Assembly (NCBI GenBank): GCA_046160865.1
Contig: JBJXHG010000190.1
Coordinates: 4,907 to 68,906, forward strand
Reading direction: 5' to 3'
Length of the DNA: 64,000 bases
From: JBJXHG01 sp046160865
GTDB taxonomy: Bacteria; Planctomycetota; UBA1135; GCA-002686595
Part shown: one piece after another, positions 18,069 to 27,275 of the stretch
Numbering within the stretch: the first letter of the stretch is position 1
How the letters are laid out: each line of letters starts with the position of its first letter
Notes under the pieces: generated by a model
What the model saw: the letters and a program-made list of their open reading frames with translations, nothing else
What the model was told of the DNA's origin: nothing
Database searches by the model: none
Position numbers and translations under genes: made by a program

Positions 18069-19054
18069 GCGGACGTGTGCGTGTCGGCATCGCGGGCACG
18101 GGGTCCTATCTCCCGAGCCGCGTCGTTCCGAATTCGTTCTTCGAGAACATCGTCGACACGTCCGACGAGTGGATCGTGCAGCGCACCGGCATTTCGGAGC
18201 GCCGCTTCGTCGCGCCGGAGGAAGCCACGTCGGACATCGCGCTGAAGGCCGCGCGCCGGGCGCTCGAGGCCGCGAAGCTCGCGCCGGAGGAGCTCGACCT
18301 GATCGTGCTCGGCACGTTGACCCCGGATCACTTGCTGCCGTCGAGTTCGGCGCTCGTCCAGCACCAGCTCGGCGCGAAGAACGCCGGCGCGTTCGACGTG
18401 AACGCAGCCTGCACGGGCTTCCTCACGGCGCTGAGCACGGCGGAGGCTTTCATCGCCGCGGGCCGCGCGCGCCGCGTGCTCGCGATCGGCGCGGAGTCGT
18501 TGTCACGTTTCATCGACTTGAACGACCGCTCCTCCTGCATCCTGTTCGGCGACGGTGCGGGAGCAGCGGTGCTCGCGCCGCTCGACGAGTGCGGTCAAGG
18601 CGAGATCCTGAAGACGCGTCTCGGCGCCGACGGTTCCGGCTACGACTTCATCCACATGGTGAGCGGCGGATCGCGGCGTCCCCCGAGCATGGAGACGATC
18701 GCGGCCGGCGAGCACTTCATCCGCGTGCGCGGCCGCGAAGTGTTCCGTTTCGCGGTGACGTACATGAGCGATCTCATCGCGGAGATGGTCGAAGGCTACG
18801 GCTACGACGATCTCTGCTTGGTCGTTCCGCACCAAGTCAACCGGCGCATCATCGACTCCGCGCTCGAACGCTTGGGGTGGAGCGACGAGAAGGTCATGGT
18901 CAACATCCAGCACTACGGCAACACGTCCGCTGCGACGGTGCCGATCGCGCTGGACGAAGCGCGGCGCGAAGGACGCCTCGTGAAAGGCAAGCTCGTCGTG
19001 CTCGTCGCGTTCGGCGCCGGCCTCACGTGGGGCGCGACGCTGATTCGTTGGTGA
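18065..19054 (+). CDS. fabH: 3-oxoacyl-ACP synthase III (KAS III)
   Basis: 329-residue condensing enzyme that starts fatty-acid synthesis from acyl-CoA and malonyl-ACP. Catalytic Cys116 lies in NAACTGF. The His and Asn of the triad are in VPHQVNRRI and HYGNTSAATVP. The N-terminal GTGSYLPSRVV and EWIVQRTGI are typical. ATG 18065 is preceded by GGAG at 7 bases. fabD follows after 22 bases. Confidence 0.97.
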   Translation: MSGRVRVGIAGTGSYLPSRVVPNSFFENIVDTSDEWIVQRTGISERRFVAPEEATSDIALKAARRALEAAKLAPEELDLIVLGTLTPDHLLPSSSALVQHQLGAKNAGAFDVNAACTGFLTALSTAEAFIAAGRARRVLAIGAESLSRFIDLNDRSSCILFGDGAGAAVLAPLDECGQGEILKTRLGADGSGYDFIHMVSGGSRRPPSMETIAAGEHFIRVRGREVFRFAVTYMSDLIAEMVEGYGYDDLCLVVPHQVNRRIIDSALERLGWSDEKVMVNIQHYGNTSAATVPIALDEARREGRLVKGKLVVLVAFGAGLTWGATLIRW

Positions 19055-19076
19055 GCGGCGATTCTCGGAGGAGCAC

Positions 19077-19991
19077 GTGCAAGAAGCGATTCTGTTCCCC
19101 GGTCAAGGCGCGCAGTTTTCCGGCATGGGCCGCGACTTTTGCACGGCGTTCCCAGTCGCGCGCGAGACGTTCGCGCAGGCGGACGATGCGCTCGGCTTCT
19201 CGCTGAGCGACAAGTGCTGGAACGCGGAGGACGAGGTGCACCGCACGGACATCGCGCAGCCGGGCATCTTCACGACGAGTGCCGCGATCATCCGTGTGCT
19301 CGAAAGCCGCGGCCTCGACCGATTCGCGACCCCACTCGTCGCGGGTCTGTCGCTCGGCGAATACACAGCGCTGTGGTGCGCGGGCTCGATCTCGTTCGAC
19401 GACGGCGTGCGCTTGGTTCGTTTGCGTGGCGAGGCGATGCAAGCCGCCAGCGATGCCATCGAGAGCTCGATGGTGAGCTTGATGGGCGCGACCGAGGATC
19501 AGGCGCGCGCGCTCGCCGAGATCGGATCGAAGCACGGCATCTGCGCCGTCGCGAACTTGAATGCGCCGGGACAGATCATCGTCTCGGGCGAGATCGCGGC
19601 GCTCGACGCGCTGGAGGCGGCCGCGAAGGATCACGGCGTGCGTCGAACGCGACGGCTGACCGTCGCCGGCGGATTCCACTCCGAGTGCATGCGGCCGGCC
19701 GCGGAGCGGTTGCGCGCCGCGCTCGCGATGACGCGCATCAAGCCGCCGCGCGTGCCGTTCGTGAGCAACGTGACGGCGACCGTCACCGACGACCCCGAGA
19801 AGATCCGCGCGCAGCTCGCCGATCAGGTCTGCGCGCCCGTGCTGTGGGAAAAGAGCATGCGCACCGCGCTCGCGCGCGGTGTATCCGCGTTCCTCGAACC
19901 GGGTCCCGGCGAGGTGCTCGGCGGGCTCATGAAGAAGATCGATCCCAACGCGGTCGTGCGCTCTGTCGCGACGCCAGCCGCGCTCGTGTGA
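19077..19991 (+). CDS. fabD: Malonyl CoA-ACP transacylase
   Basis: 304-residue transacylase that loads malonyl groups on ACP. The N-terminal LFPGQGAQFSGMG is diagnostic. Nucleophile Ser92 lies in AGLSLGEYTAL; the usual GHSxGE has Leu in place of His, a substitution seen in other FabD groups. Catalytic His201 lies in GGFHSE. GTG 19077 has a strong CGGAGGAG site. Part of the fab cluster. Confidence 0.96.
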   Translation: MQEAILFPGQGAQFSGMGRDFCTAFPVARETFAQADDALGFSLSDKCWNAEDEVHRTDIAQPGIFTTSAAIIRVLESRGLDRFATPLVAGLSLGEYTALWCAGSISFDDGVRLVRLRGEAMQAASDAIESSMVSLMGATEDQARALAEIGSKHGICAVANLNAPGQIIVSGEIAALDALEAAAKDHGVRRTRRLTVAGGFHSECMRPAAERLRAALAMTRIKPPRVPFVSNVTATVTDDPEKIRAQLADQVCAPVLWEKSMRTALARGVSAFLEPGPGEVLGGLMKKIDPNAVVRSVATPAALV

Positions 19992-20131
19992 TCGTGTACG
20001 CCCGTGCGGCCCGCGACGTGTCGCCGGATCGGCGTCGGACGCGGCGTGACGTACGTCGAAGCGCAGCGACCGGTGCTCGTGGTGCGCGCCGGCACGGCGC
20101 GAAAACGCGAGCGCAGCTCCTTTGCGCAGCG

Positions 20132-20160
20132 TTGCTTGCTCGAGAACGCCGGGCTATAGT
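20132..20160 (+). promoter_or_regulatory. Promoter for fabG-acpP-fabF
   Basis: TTGCTT at 20132-20137, a 17-bp spacer and TATAGT at 20155-20160, in the 203-base gap between fabD and fabG. It indicates that the distal fab genes can be transcribed separately from fabH-fabD. Confidence 0.55.
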
Positions 20161-20194
20161 CCCGCCGCCGCCGCCCCCCCGGCGCCACGATCGC

Positions 20195-20947
20195 TTGGAT
20201 CCCGAACAACGACCACTCCAGGGCCGCGTTGCCCTGGTCACAGGCGCGTCGCGCGGCATCGGTCGCGCCATCGCCGTGCGGCTGGCGAGGAGCGGAGCGC
20301 GCGTCGCTGCCGTTGCCACGAAGGCCGAGAGTTGTCGCGAGACGGTCTCCGACTGCGCCGCGTTCACCGAAGGCGCGCAAGCGTACGGGTGCGACGTCGC
20401 CTCGACCGCAGCGGTTGCCGCCGTGGTCGAATCGGTGCAGAAGGAGTTCGGCTCGATCGACGTGCTGGTGAACAACGCCGGCATCACGCGCGATCAGCTG
20501 CTTCTGCGCATGACCGAGGAAGATTTCGATCGCGTCATCGGCGTCAACCTCAAGGGCACGTGGAACTTCTCGAAAGCCGCCGCGCGCGCGCTGATGAAGT
20601 CGCACGGGCGCGTGATCAACATCTCTTCCGTCGTCGGGGTGACGGGGAACGCGGGTCAGGCGAATTACGCGGCCAGCAAGGCTGGCGTGATCGGCTTGAC
20701 GCGCTCGATGGCGAAGGAGCTCGCCGGCCGCGGTGTGTGCGTGAACGCGATCGCACCGGGCTACATCCAGACCGACATGACCGCGGGGCTCGACGCGCAG
20801 GCGGCCGAAGCACTCGTGGCGAAGATTCCGCTCGGAAGAATCGGCGTGGCGGAGGACATCGCGCGTGCGGTGGACTTCCTCGCGGGCCCCGGCGGTGGTT
20901 ACATCACGGGCCAGACGCTCGTGGTCGACGGAGGGCTCAGCGTCTGA
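20195..20947 (+). CDS. fabG: 3-oxoacyl-ACP reductase
   Basis: 250-residue short-chain dehydrogenase reducing 3-oxoacyl-ACP with NADPH. The cofactor loop is TGASRGIG (residues 17-24), with NNAG at 93-96. Catalytic Ser145, Tyr158 and Lys162 lie in SSVVG and YAASK. The C-terminal GQTLVVDGG is typical. No ATG or GTG is suitably placed; TTG 20195 lies 34 bases past the promoter -10 and gives the normal N-terminal length. Start confidence is moderate, function high. Confidence 0.93.
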   Translation: MDPEQRPLQGRVALVTGASRGIGRAIAVRLARSGARVAAVATKAESCRETVSDCAAFTEGAQAYGCDVASTAAVAAVVESVQKEFGSIDVLVNNAGITRDQLLLRMTEEDFDRVIGVNLKGTWNFSKAAARALMKSHGRVINISSVVGVTGNAGQANYAASKAGVIGLTRSMAKELAGRGVCVNAIAPGYIQTDMTAGLDAQAAEALVAKIPLGRIGVAEDIARAVDFLAGPGGGYITGQTLVVDGGLSV

Positions 20948-21017
20948 GCCGCCGCCGCGAATTCTGCCCGTGCCCGAAGCAGAGACCCAGAGCCTTGTTT
21001 CCTTGGAGGAGTGCCAG

Positions 21018-21257
21018 GTGACGAATCCCTCGATCGAAGAACGCGTGATCAAGATCGTGTGCGACCAAATGGGGACGACCGCGGACAAGGTCACGCGCGA
21101 AACGTCGTTCATCAACGACTTGGGCGCCGACTCGCTCGACACGGTCGAGCTCGTCATGGAGTTCGAGGACGAGTTCGAGATCTCGATCCCGGACGAGGAC
21201 GCAGAGAAGATCCAGACCGTGGGCAACGCGGTCGACTACATCAAATCGAAGGCGTGA
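21018..21257 (+). CDS. acpP: Acyl carrier protein
   Basis: 79-residue acidic carrier of fatty-acid intermediates. Phosphopantetheine attachment Ser39 is in [18 protein letters not shown] 21018 is preceded by TTGGAGGAG. It sits between fabG and fabF as in most bacteria. Confidence 0.97.
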   Translation: MTNPSIEERVIKIVCDQMGTTADKVTRETSFINDLGADSLDTVELVMEFEDEFEISIPDEDAEKIQTVGNAVDYIKSKA

Positions 21258-21319
21258 CGTAGCGCGGGGCCGCGCGTCTTCCACACGGGAGAAGCGCGCG
21301 ATCCGCGCGACTCGAGCAC

Positions 21320-22561
21320 ATGCGACGCGTCGTCATCACCGGACTTGGAACGATCAACGCGCTCGGCCGCGACGTCGAGACTTCGTTCGCGCGCATGCTG
21401 CGCGGCGAGAACGGCGTCGGGCCGATCAAGCGCTTCGACACGACCGAGCAGAGCGTCAAGTTCGCGGCGTGTGTCGAGTGGGAGCCGCTGCAGTACTTCC
21501 AAGTGCCCGATCTGCGCAAGCTCGATCCGTTCACGATGTGGGCCTTGATCTCGACCGACGAAGCCTTGCGCGACGCGGGACTCGAGCCCTCGAAGGAAGC
21601 GGAAGAAGCGCGCGAGCGCTTCGGCTGCATCATCGGCACCGGCATCGGCGGCATCACGGGCATCGAAGAGCAGCACCACGGCCTGATCGAGAAGGGGCCG
21701 CGGCGCGTCAGTCCGCACTTCGTGCCGAAGATCATGGCCAACGCGGTCAGCGGCCAGGTCGCGATTCGTCACGGATTGCTCGGCACTTGCTTCACGACGT
21801 CGAGCGCGTGCGCGTCCGCTGGTCACGCGATCGGAATGGCGTGGCGCGCGATCCAGCTCGGCGACGCCGACGTCGTCGTCACGGGCGGCGCCGAATCGGC
21901 GACGACGCCCATGTCGCTCGCCGGCTTCTCCAACATGAAGGCGCTGTCGTCGCGCAACGACGATCCGGGCGCGGCGTCGCGGCCGTTCGACAAAGATCGC
22001 GACGGGTTCGTGATGGGGGAGGGCGCGGGCATCCTCGTGTTCGAGGAACTCGAGCGCGCGAAGAAGCGCGGTGCGCGCATCTACGCCGAGGTCAAGGGCT
22101 ACGGCTCCACCGACGACGCGCACCACATCACGGCTCCGGAGGAGAGCGGCCGAGGACCCGCGCGCGCGTTGCGCGAAGCTCTGCGGCACGCCAAGGTGCC
22201 GATCGACCAAGTCGACTACGTCAACGCGCACGGGACGAGCACGCCTTACAACGACCTGATCGAAACGCGTGCGATCAAGCTCGTCTTCGGCGACCACGCG
22301 AAGAAGCTCGCCGTGTCGTCGACCAAGTCGATGATCGGACACTTGCTCGGCGCTTCCGCAGCCGTCGAGCTGGTCGTCACGGCACTCTCCGTGTACCGCG
22401 GGCAGGTGCACCCGACCCGGAACTACACCACAAGGGATCCGGAGTGCGATCTCGATTACGTGCCCGGCGCCGCGCGCGCGATGCGCGTGCGCAACGCGCT
22501 CTCGAATTCGCTCGGTTTCGGCGGCCACAACGTGTCGATCTGCATCGGCGAACTGACCTGA
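21320..22561 (+). CDS. fabF: 3-oxoacyl-ACP synthase II (KAS II)
   Basis: 413-residue elongating condensing enzyme. The nucleophilic Cys lies in TSSACASAGHAIG. The two active-site His are in NAHGTSTPYND and GHLLGASAAVE. The N-terminal VVITGLGTINALG is diagnostic. ATG 21320 lies 62 bases after acpP and ends the fatty-acid cluster. Confidence 0.97.
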   Translation: MRRVVITGLGTINALGRDVETSFARMLRGENGVGPIKRFDTTEQSVKFAACVEWEPLQYFQVPDLRKLDPFTMWALISTDEALRDAGLEPSKEAEEARERFGCIIGTGIGGITGIEEQHHGLIEKGPRRVSPHFVPKIMANAVSGQVAIRHGLLGTCFTTSSACASAGHAIGMAWRAIQLGDADVVVTGGAESATTPMSLAGFSNMKALSSRNDDPGAASRPFDKDRDGFVMGEGAGILVFEELERAKKRGARIYAEVKGYGSTDDAHHITAPEESGRGPARALREALRHAKVPIDQVDYVNAHGTSTPYNDLIETRAIKLVFGDHAKKLAVSSTKSMIGHLLGASAAVELVVTALSVYRGQVHPTRNYTTRDPECDLDYVPGAARAMRVRNALSNSLGFGGHNVSICIGELT

Positions 22562-22568
22562 TCTCGCC

Positions 22569-22597
22569 TTCCGCACACGCGCGCGTGCGCCTAGAAT
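22569..22597 (+). promoter_or_regulatory. Candidate promoter for 22691 gene cluster
   Basis: TTCCGC at 22569-22574, a 17-bp spacer and TAGAAT at 22592-22597, between fabF and the small gene at 22691. The -35 is weak, the -10 good. Confidence 0.35.
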
Positions 22598-22690
22598 CGA
22601 TTTTCTTCCGTCGGCTGCGCGCCGGCGGGCCAGCCACGGGGACGGGCCCCCGTGTGCAGCTCTTCACTGACCCCATCTTCGGAGACGGCC

Positions 22691-23038
22691 GTGCAACGCA
22701 AATTCAAAGAGCTCCTGCACCAGTACAAGTTGGAAGTGTTCCACGCGCAGCACGACAAGCAGACCGTCGCGGAGATCGCGAAGGAATGCATGCACCTGAC
22801 CGAAGAGGTCATGCGGCAGAAGTTCCACTACCACTTCCACGGCGTACCGGAAGCCGAGCGCGCGGAGATCATCAACATGATCAACAACTACACGCGTGAG
22901 GCCATCCTCCCGCCCGTCGTCGAGAAGATCGTCGCGCGCCAGGTGCGCACCGAGAAGCGTCTCGACGCGCTCGTGCACTTGACCGAGCAGATCCTCGAGA
23001 CGTTGTCCGCGCCGCAAGCACAGTCCGGAAAAGTCTGA
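22691..23038 (+). CDS. Small conserved-looking helical protein, unknown
   Basis: 115-residue soluble protein, GTG start with GGAGA upstream. It is almost entirely predicted helical, rich in His, Glu and Lys (HAQHDKQTVAEIAKECMHL, RQKFHYHFHGV). It has no signal peptide and no recognised domain. The last 40 residues look coiled-coil. It lies 18 bases before the UDP-sugar pyrophosphorylase gene and is probably co-transcribed with it. Function unknown. Confidence 0.75.
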   Translation: MQRKFKELLHQYKLEVFHAQHDKQTVAEIAKECMHLTEEVMRQKFHYHFHGVPEAERAEIINMINNYTREAILPPVVEKIVARQVRTEKRLDALVHLTEQILETLSAPQAQSGKV

Positions 23039-23056
23039 GCGCGAGGAGATCTCTGC

Positions 23057-24496
23057 ATGCAAGCGCGTGAACAGGCCGCGCGCCAGAAGCTCGAGCGCAT
23101 GCGCCAGGAGCACGTGCTCGCGTTCTGGGACGGCCTCGACGCCGCCGCGCGCGAGGGTCTCCTGACGCAAGTCGAGTCGCTCGACCCCGGCGTGCTCGAC
23201 GATCTCGCGTCGCTCGTCGCACAGCCCGCGAGCGATGCGGCCGTGCCCGAGTTCTCGCCGCCGGACGTGGTGCCGCTCGGCGAGGTGCGCGGGAACTCCG
23301 AGCGGATCGCGCGCGCACGCGAGCGCGGAGCCGAGCTGCTCGCGAGCGGCCGCGTCGGCTATCTGCTCGTTGCCGGCGGCCAAGCGTCGCGTTTGGGCTT
23401 CGACGGACCGAAGGGTGCGTTCGCCGTCGGCCCGGTGAGTGGAGCGACGTTGTTCGAGATCTTCGCGCACCGACTGCGGGCGGCGCGTGCGCGCTACGGC
23501 ACGACACCGACGTGGTACGTCCTGACGTCGGAAGCGAACGACGCGGTGACGCGCGCGTTTTTCGCGGAGCACGACCACTTCGGACTCGAGCGCGAGTCGC
23601 TGTACTTCTTCCGGCAAGGCATGCTGCCCGCGCTCGATGCGCGCGGTCGCGTGTTGATGGCTCGACCGGGCGAGATCTTCTTCGCGCCGAACGGGCACGG
23701 CGGCGTGTTGTCCGCGCTCGCCACGTCGGGCGGACTCGCCCACGCACGCGAGCGCGGCATCGACGTGTTCTCCTACTTCCAAGTCGACAATCCGCTCGCG
23801 CGCCCGGCCGATCCGCTCTTCCTCGGGTTGCACGCGCTCGGCGAAGCGCAGATGTCGACGAAGGTCGTCCGGAAGCGCAACGCCGCGGAGAAGGTCGGGG
23901 TGCTCGGCCGCGTCGACGGCAAGCTTTCGTGCATCGAGTACTCCGACCTGCCGCCCGCACTGCGCGAAGCGCGCACTCCCGCGGGCGAGCTCGTGTACGG
24001 CGCGGGGAACATCGCGGTGCACGCGATCGACCGCGCGTTCATCGAGCGTTTGACGAAGCACGGGCTCGAACTGCCGTGGCACCTCGCGCGCAAGGCCGTG
24101 CCCGCGCTCGATTCCTCCGGACGCGCCGCGAAGGTCGACGGCGTGAAGTTCGAAGCGTTCGTGTTCGACGCGCTGCAATCGACGACGTCGAGCGTGATCC
24201 TCGAAGTCGACCGCGCCGAGGAGTTCAGCCCCGTGAAGAATGCCCAGGGCGAGGACTCGCCCGCGACGGCGCGCGCGGATCTGTGCAAGCTGCACGCGCG
24301 CTGGGCGAAGCTCGCGGGGCGGCCCTTGCCTCCGCCTCACGACGACGGTGTGCATCCCGTCGAAGTGGATCCGCTCGTCGCGGAGAGCGACGAAGACGTC
24401 GTCCGCAATCCGCACGGGTTTCCCGAGCCGGTTGTCACTCCCAAGGGACATCTGTACCGGTCCGACGTTCGCGCGAACGCGGCGCCACCCCGATGA
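23057..24496 (+). CDS. UDPGP-type UDP-sugar pyrophosphorylase (UAP1/AGX-like)
   Basis: 479-residue nucleotidyltransferase of the eukaryote-type UDPGP family (UDP-GlcNAc/UDP-Glc pyrophosphorylase), not the bacterial GlmU or GalU type. The nucleotide loop is LLVAGGQASRLGFDGPKG. The uridine/sugar region is PNGHGGVLSAL, with YFQVDNPL (metal/phosphate site) and VVRKRNAAEKVGV. ATG 23057 is preceded by GGAG. It overlaps ddl by four bases (ATGA), which suggests a role in peptidoglycan or polysaccharide precursor supply. The exact sugar cannot be told from sequence. Confidence 0.9.
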   Translation: MQAREQAARQKLERMRQEHVLAFWDGLDAAAREGLLTQVESLDPGVLDDLASLVAQPASDAAVPEFSPPDVVPLGEVRGNSERIARARERGAELLASGRVGYLLVAGGQASRLGFDGPKGAFAVGPVSGATLFEIFAHRLRAARARYGTTPTWYVLTSEANDAVTRAFFAEHDHFGLERESLYFFRQGMLPALDARGRVLMARPGEIFFAPNGHGGVLSALATSGGLAHARERGIDVFSYFQVDNPLARPADPLFLGLHALGEAQMSTKVVRKRNAAEKVGVLGRVDGKLSCIEYSDLPPALREARTPAGELVYGAGNIAVHAIDRAFIERLTKHGLELPWHLARKAVPALDSSGRAAKVDGVKFEAFVFDALQSTTSSVILEVDRAEEFSPVKNAQGEDSPATARADLCKLHARWAKLAGRPLPPPHDDGVHPVEVDPLVAESDEDVVRNPHGFPEPVVTPKGHLYRSDVRANAAPPR

Positions 24497-25677
24497 GCTC
24501 GACTGGGAGCTCGTCTGGGCGCACGCCTGCGAACGCGCGCGCGAGAATCGACGCCGGCTTGCGCGCCGAGCTGCTCGGCGGATCGACGGTCGTCGTGCTG
24601 ATGGGTGGGCGCTCGACGGAGCGCGAGGTCTCGCTCGTCAGCGGTCGCGCCGTCGCCGATGCGCTCAGCGTCGTGCCGCCGGACAGCGAGCGCCCCGGCC
24701 CTGAGCGGGTGATCGCGGTCGAGATCGATCGAGCCGGACGCTGGCTCGTCGAAGGCGAGCATCTCGAACCCGCGGCAGCGCTCGCGCGCCTGCCGGCGAA
24801 CGCGATCTTCTTCCTCGGGTTGCACGGATCGCCGGGCGAGGACGGGAGCATGCAAGGCTTCCTCGAGACCGCGGGTCGCGCGTACACCGGCTCGGGCGTG
24901 CTCGCCTCGGCGTTGTGCATCAACAAGCACGCGACGCGGCTCGTGCTCGCAGCCGCTGGCGTGCGAGTCGCGCGCGGGATGCAGATCGATGCCAAGCGCT
25001 GGCGCGAGGAGCGGGGCGCGGCGCTCGCGCAGCTCGACGAGCTCGTGGAGGGCGATCGACACGGCGCGGGCGGTTGGTCCGTCAAGCCGAACTGCGGCGG
25101 CTCGTCGATCTCCACGTTCCTCGTCTCGAAGCGCGACGAGCTCGCGGTCGCGATCGACGCCGTGCTCGCGACCGGCGACCGAGCGCTCGTGGAAGCCTGG
25201 GTGCGCGGTACCGAAGTCACTTGCGGCGTGCTCGGCAACGGCGATGGCGAGCAGCGCGCGCTGCCGCCGGTCGAGATCGTTCCGAAGGACGATCGCTTCT
25301 TCGATTACGAGCAGAAGTACAGCGCGCAGGGCGCCGACGAATTCTGCCCGCCGCGCTCGCTCGCTCCCGAGCTCGTCGAACGAGTGCAAGCGCTCGCCGT
25401 GCGTGCGCATCGCGCCGCAGGCTGCGACGGCTACTCGCGGACCGACTTCATCGTGCCGGACCCGGGCGATGGCCTGCCGGCCAGGGGCGCTGGCGGTACC
25501 GATCGTGACCGGGAGCCCGTCGCGCTCGAGATCAACACGCTGCCCGGCATGACACAACGCTCGTTGCTCCCCAAGGCGGCCGCGGTCGAGGGTCTCTCGC
25601 TGCGCGAGCTGTGCCTCGAGATCCTCGGCCTCGCACTCGCGCGCAAACCGGGCGACGGCGGAGCCGCGGCGTCGTGA
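24493..25677 (+). CDS. ddl: D-alanine--D-alanine ligase
   Basis: 394-residue ATP-grasp ligase making the D-Ala-D-Ala dipeptide for peptidoglycan. Motifs: GGRSTEREVSLVSG, LHGSPGEDGSMQG, the ATP-binding VKPNCGGSSIS and the C-terminal EINTLPGMTQRSLLPKA. There is an N-terminal Ser/Gly-rich extension of about 30 residues. A Gly-rich insertion (residues about 330-345, GLPARGAGGTD) sits before the metal-binding EINT. The start ATG overlaps the upstream stop, and dapB follows with GTGA overlap. Confidence 0.93.
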   Translation: MSSTGSSSGRTPANARARIDAGLRAELLGGSTVVVLMGGRSTEREVSLVSGRAVADALSVVPPDSERPGPERVIAVEIDRAGRWLVEGEHLEPAAALARLPANAIFFLGLHGSPGEDGSMQGFLETAGRAYTGSGVLASALCINKHATRLVLAAAGVRVARGMQIDAKRWREERGAALAQLDELVEGDRHGAGGWSVKPNCGGSSISTFLVSKRDELAVAIDAVLATGDRALVEAWVRGTEVTCGVLGNGDGEQRALPPVEIVPKDDRFFDYEQKYSAQGADEFCPPRSLAPELVERVQALAVRAHRAAGCDGYSRTDFIVPDPGDGLPARGAGGTDRDREPVALEINTLPGMTQRSLLPKAAAVEGLSLRELCLEILGLALARKPGDGGAAAS

Positions 25678-26402
25678 GCGAGCGTCTGTCGGTCGTCGTG
25701 GCGGGAGCGCGCGGCCGAATGGGCGCGTACGCGTGCGAGCTGCTGGCCGCCGACTCGCGCTTCGCACTCGTCGGACGCGCGCACCGCGGCGACGATCTCG
25801 CGGCGCTCCTGCGCGCGGAAGAGCCCGCACTGCTGCTCGATCTGACGGTCGCGGGCGTCGGTTACGAGCACGCGCGGATCGCGCTCGAATCGAATGTGCG
25901 GCCCGTCGTCGGCACGAGCGGCGTTCGCGCGGACGAGGTGCTGCGCCTGGACGCGCTCGCGCTCGAGCGGCACCTCGGCGGCTTGGTCGTGCCGAACTTC
26001 AGCCTCGGCGCCTGGCTCGTGCAGCGCGCGGCCGAGCTGTGCGCGGCGCACATGGGACACGCCGAGATCATCGAGATGCACCACGAGCGCAAGAAGGACG
26101 CGCCGTCCGCGACCGCGCTCGAGACCGCGAGCCGGATCGAGCGGGCGCGCGGGTCGCAGAGATCCGACTCGATTCCGATCCACTCCGTGCGCCTGCCCGG
26201 GCTCGCCGCGCACCAGCTCGTGGTGTTCGGTGGTACCGGCGAGACCGTCACGCTGCGGCACGACACGCAAGGTCTGCACGCGTACGCGGTCGGCATCGTC
26301 GCTGCACTGCGCTATGCCGCGCAGGCACGCGGCGTCGCGCGCGGAATCGAGAGCGCGTTCGACTGGCAAGAGCGCAGGCCCTCGTTGTCGGGCGACGCGT
26401 AG
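25674..26402 (+). CDS. dapB: 4-hydroxy-tetrahydrodipicolinate reductase
   Basis: 242-residue reductase of the lysine/diaminopimelate pathway. The Rossmann loop is GARGRMG near the N-terminus. The substrate-binding and catalytic segment is EMHHERKKDAPSATAL (canonical E-HH-xxKxDAPSGTA). NFSLGAWL corresponds to the NxSxG motif. GTG 25674 overlaps the ddl stop. Together with ddl it supplies cell-wall building blocks. Confidence 0.94.
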   Translation: MSERLSVVVAGARGRMGAYACELLAADSRFALVGRAHRGDDLAALLRAEEPALLLDLTVAGVGYEHARIALESNVRPVVGTSGVRADEVLRLDALALERHLGGLVVPNFSLGAWLVQRAAELCAAHMGHAEIIEMHHERKKDAPSATALETASRIERARGSQRSDSIPIHSVRLPGLAAHQLVVFGGTGETVTLRHDTQGLHAYAVGIVAALRYAAQARGVARGIESAFDWQERRPSLSGDA

Positions 26403-26464
26403 CTTGCATCGCTCGCGACCGCGTGTGCCCGCGTAGCTCTTTCAGCGCGGACTCTCGGCCGCGC

Positions 26465-26492
26465 TTGCTTTCGTGTCGCGCGCGACTAGTCT
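26465..26492 (+). promoter_or_regulatory. Promoter for tRNA-Leu
   Basis: TTGCTT at 26465-26470, a 16-bp spacer, TAGTCT at 26487-26492, ending 10 bases before the mature tRNA 5' end. Confidence 0.45.
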
Positions 26493-26502
26493 GGTTCATG
26501 CT

Positions 26503-26588
26503 GCCGGGGTGGCGAAATGGCAGACGCGATGGATTCAAAATCCATTTCCCTCACGGGAGTCGGGGTTCAAGTCCCCGCCTCGGCACCA
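26503..26588 (+). tRNA. tRNA-Leu (anticodon CAA)
   Basis: Acceptor stem GCCGGGG pairs with CCTCGGC, followed by discriminator A and an encoded CCA (26586-26588). The anticodon stem TGGAT/ATCCA encloses the loop TTCAAAA, anticodon CAA. The variable arm is long, as in type II tRNAs. The T loop GTTCAAG is intact. It reads UUG leucine codons. Confidence 0.97.
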
Positions 26589-26684
26589 ACTCCGCATGAC
26601 GCCCCGTGCGACGCCCCCGTCGACGTCACTGGGGCGGGCGGGCCGGCGCTCGCGCGCGCTGGGGATCCGCTGGCGGAAGCCGCC

Positions 26685-27275
26685 GTGCCGGTGCTCCTGC
26701 ACCGCTTGAACAACGCGACGCAGATCCTCACGAGCTTGAACTCGCTGCTCGCGCTCGGCCCCGACGGCCGTGCGTTGTTCGAAGCGCGTGCGAGCGACCT
26801 CGCGTACGCGAGCGAGCGCGTCGACGAGCTCGGCTGGTGCTTGGCTGTCGCGGCATCCGCGCTCGGCGCGGACCTGCTCCTGGCGCGGCGCGATCGCGCT
26901 GGGCTCGTCGCGCTCGTGGAATTGGTGGGCGAGGTGTTGCGACGCGACGGACGCGCGCTCGCGAGACCGGAACACGCGTTGCCGGTCCTGTGCGCGGATG
27001 TCGCGCACGGCTGGCAGCTTCCGTGGACGTTCGCGAGCTGGCTGTGGACCAGTGGTTCCGTGCTCGCGGGTGGCGCGGAGCTCGAGTGGCACGTCGCCGC
27101 TGCCGACGATCGAGTGCGGCTCGTGTGCCGTGCGCCGTGGAGCGACGCGCACGCGCGCGCTCGTGACGCATGGGCGACGCGCTTGCCGGGCGCGCGTTTC
27201 GAGCAAGCAGCGGATGCGCGCGGACCGCTTGCGATCCTCTCGATGCCGAGCGCGTGGTTCGCGGGCGCGGGATGA
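26685..27275 (+). CDS. Histidine-phosphotransfer/ChpT-like protein, start uncertain
   Basis: About 196 residues. The N-terminal helix LLHRLNNATQILTSLNSLL resembles the H-box of DHp domains (an invariant His followed by LNN), as in ChpT-type phosphotransferases and some hybrid kinases. The remainder could be a degenerate HATPase fold. No N or G boxes for ATP binding are evident, so it is not a complete kinase. GTG 26685 is the first reasonable start outside the tRNA; the frame is open back into the tRNA but that part is not coding. It overlaps the NifU-like gene by four bases (ATGA). The function is a tentative reading. Confidence 0.5.
   Translation: MPVLLHRLNNATQILTSLNSLLALGPDGRALFEARASDLAYASERVDELGWCLAVAASALGADLLLARRDRAGLVALVELVGEVLRRDGRALARPEHALPVLCADVAHGWQLPWTFASWLWTSGSVLAGGAELEWHVAAADDRVRLVCRAPWSDAHARARDAWATRLPGARFEQAADARGPLAILSMPSAWFAGAG

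Noticed and set aside
26517..26684. Open frame beginning inside tRNA-Leu in phase with the phosphotransfer-like gene
   Set aside because: The tRNA fully accounts for this sequence; the first plausible protein start is after it.
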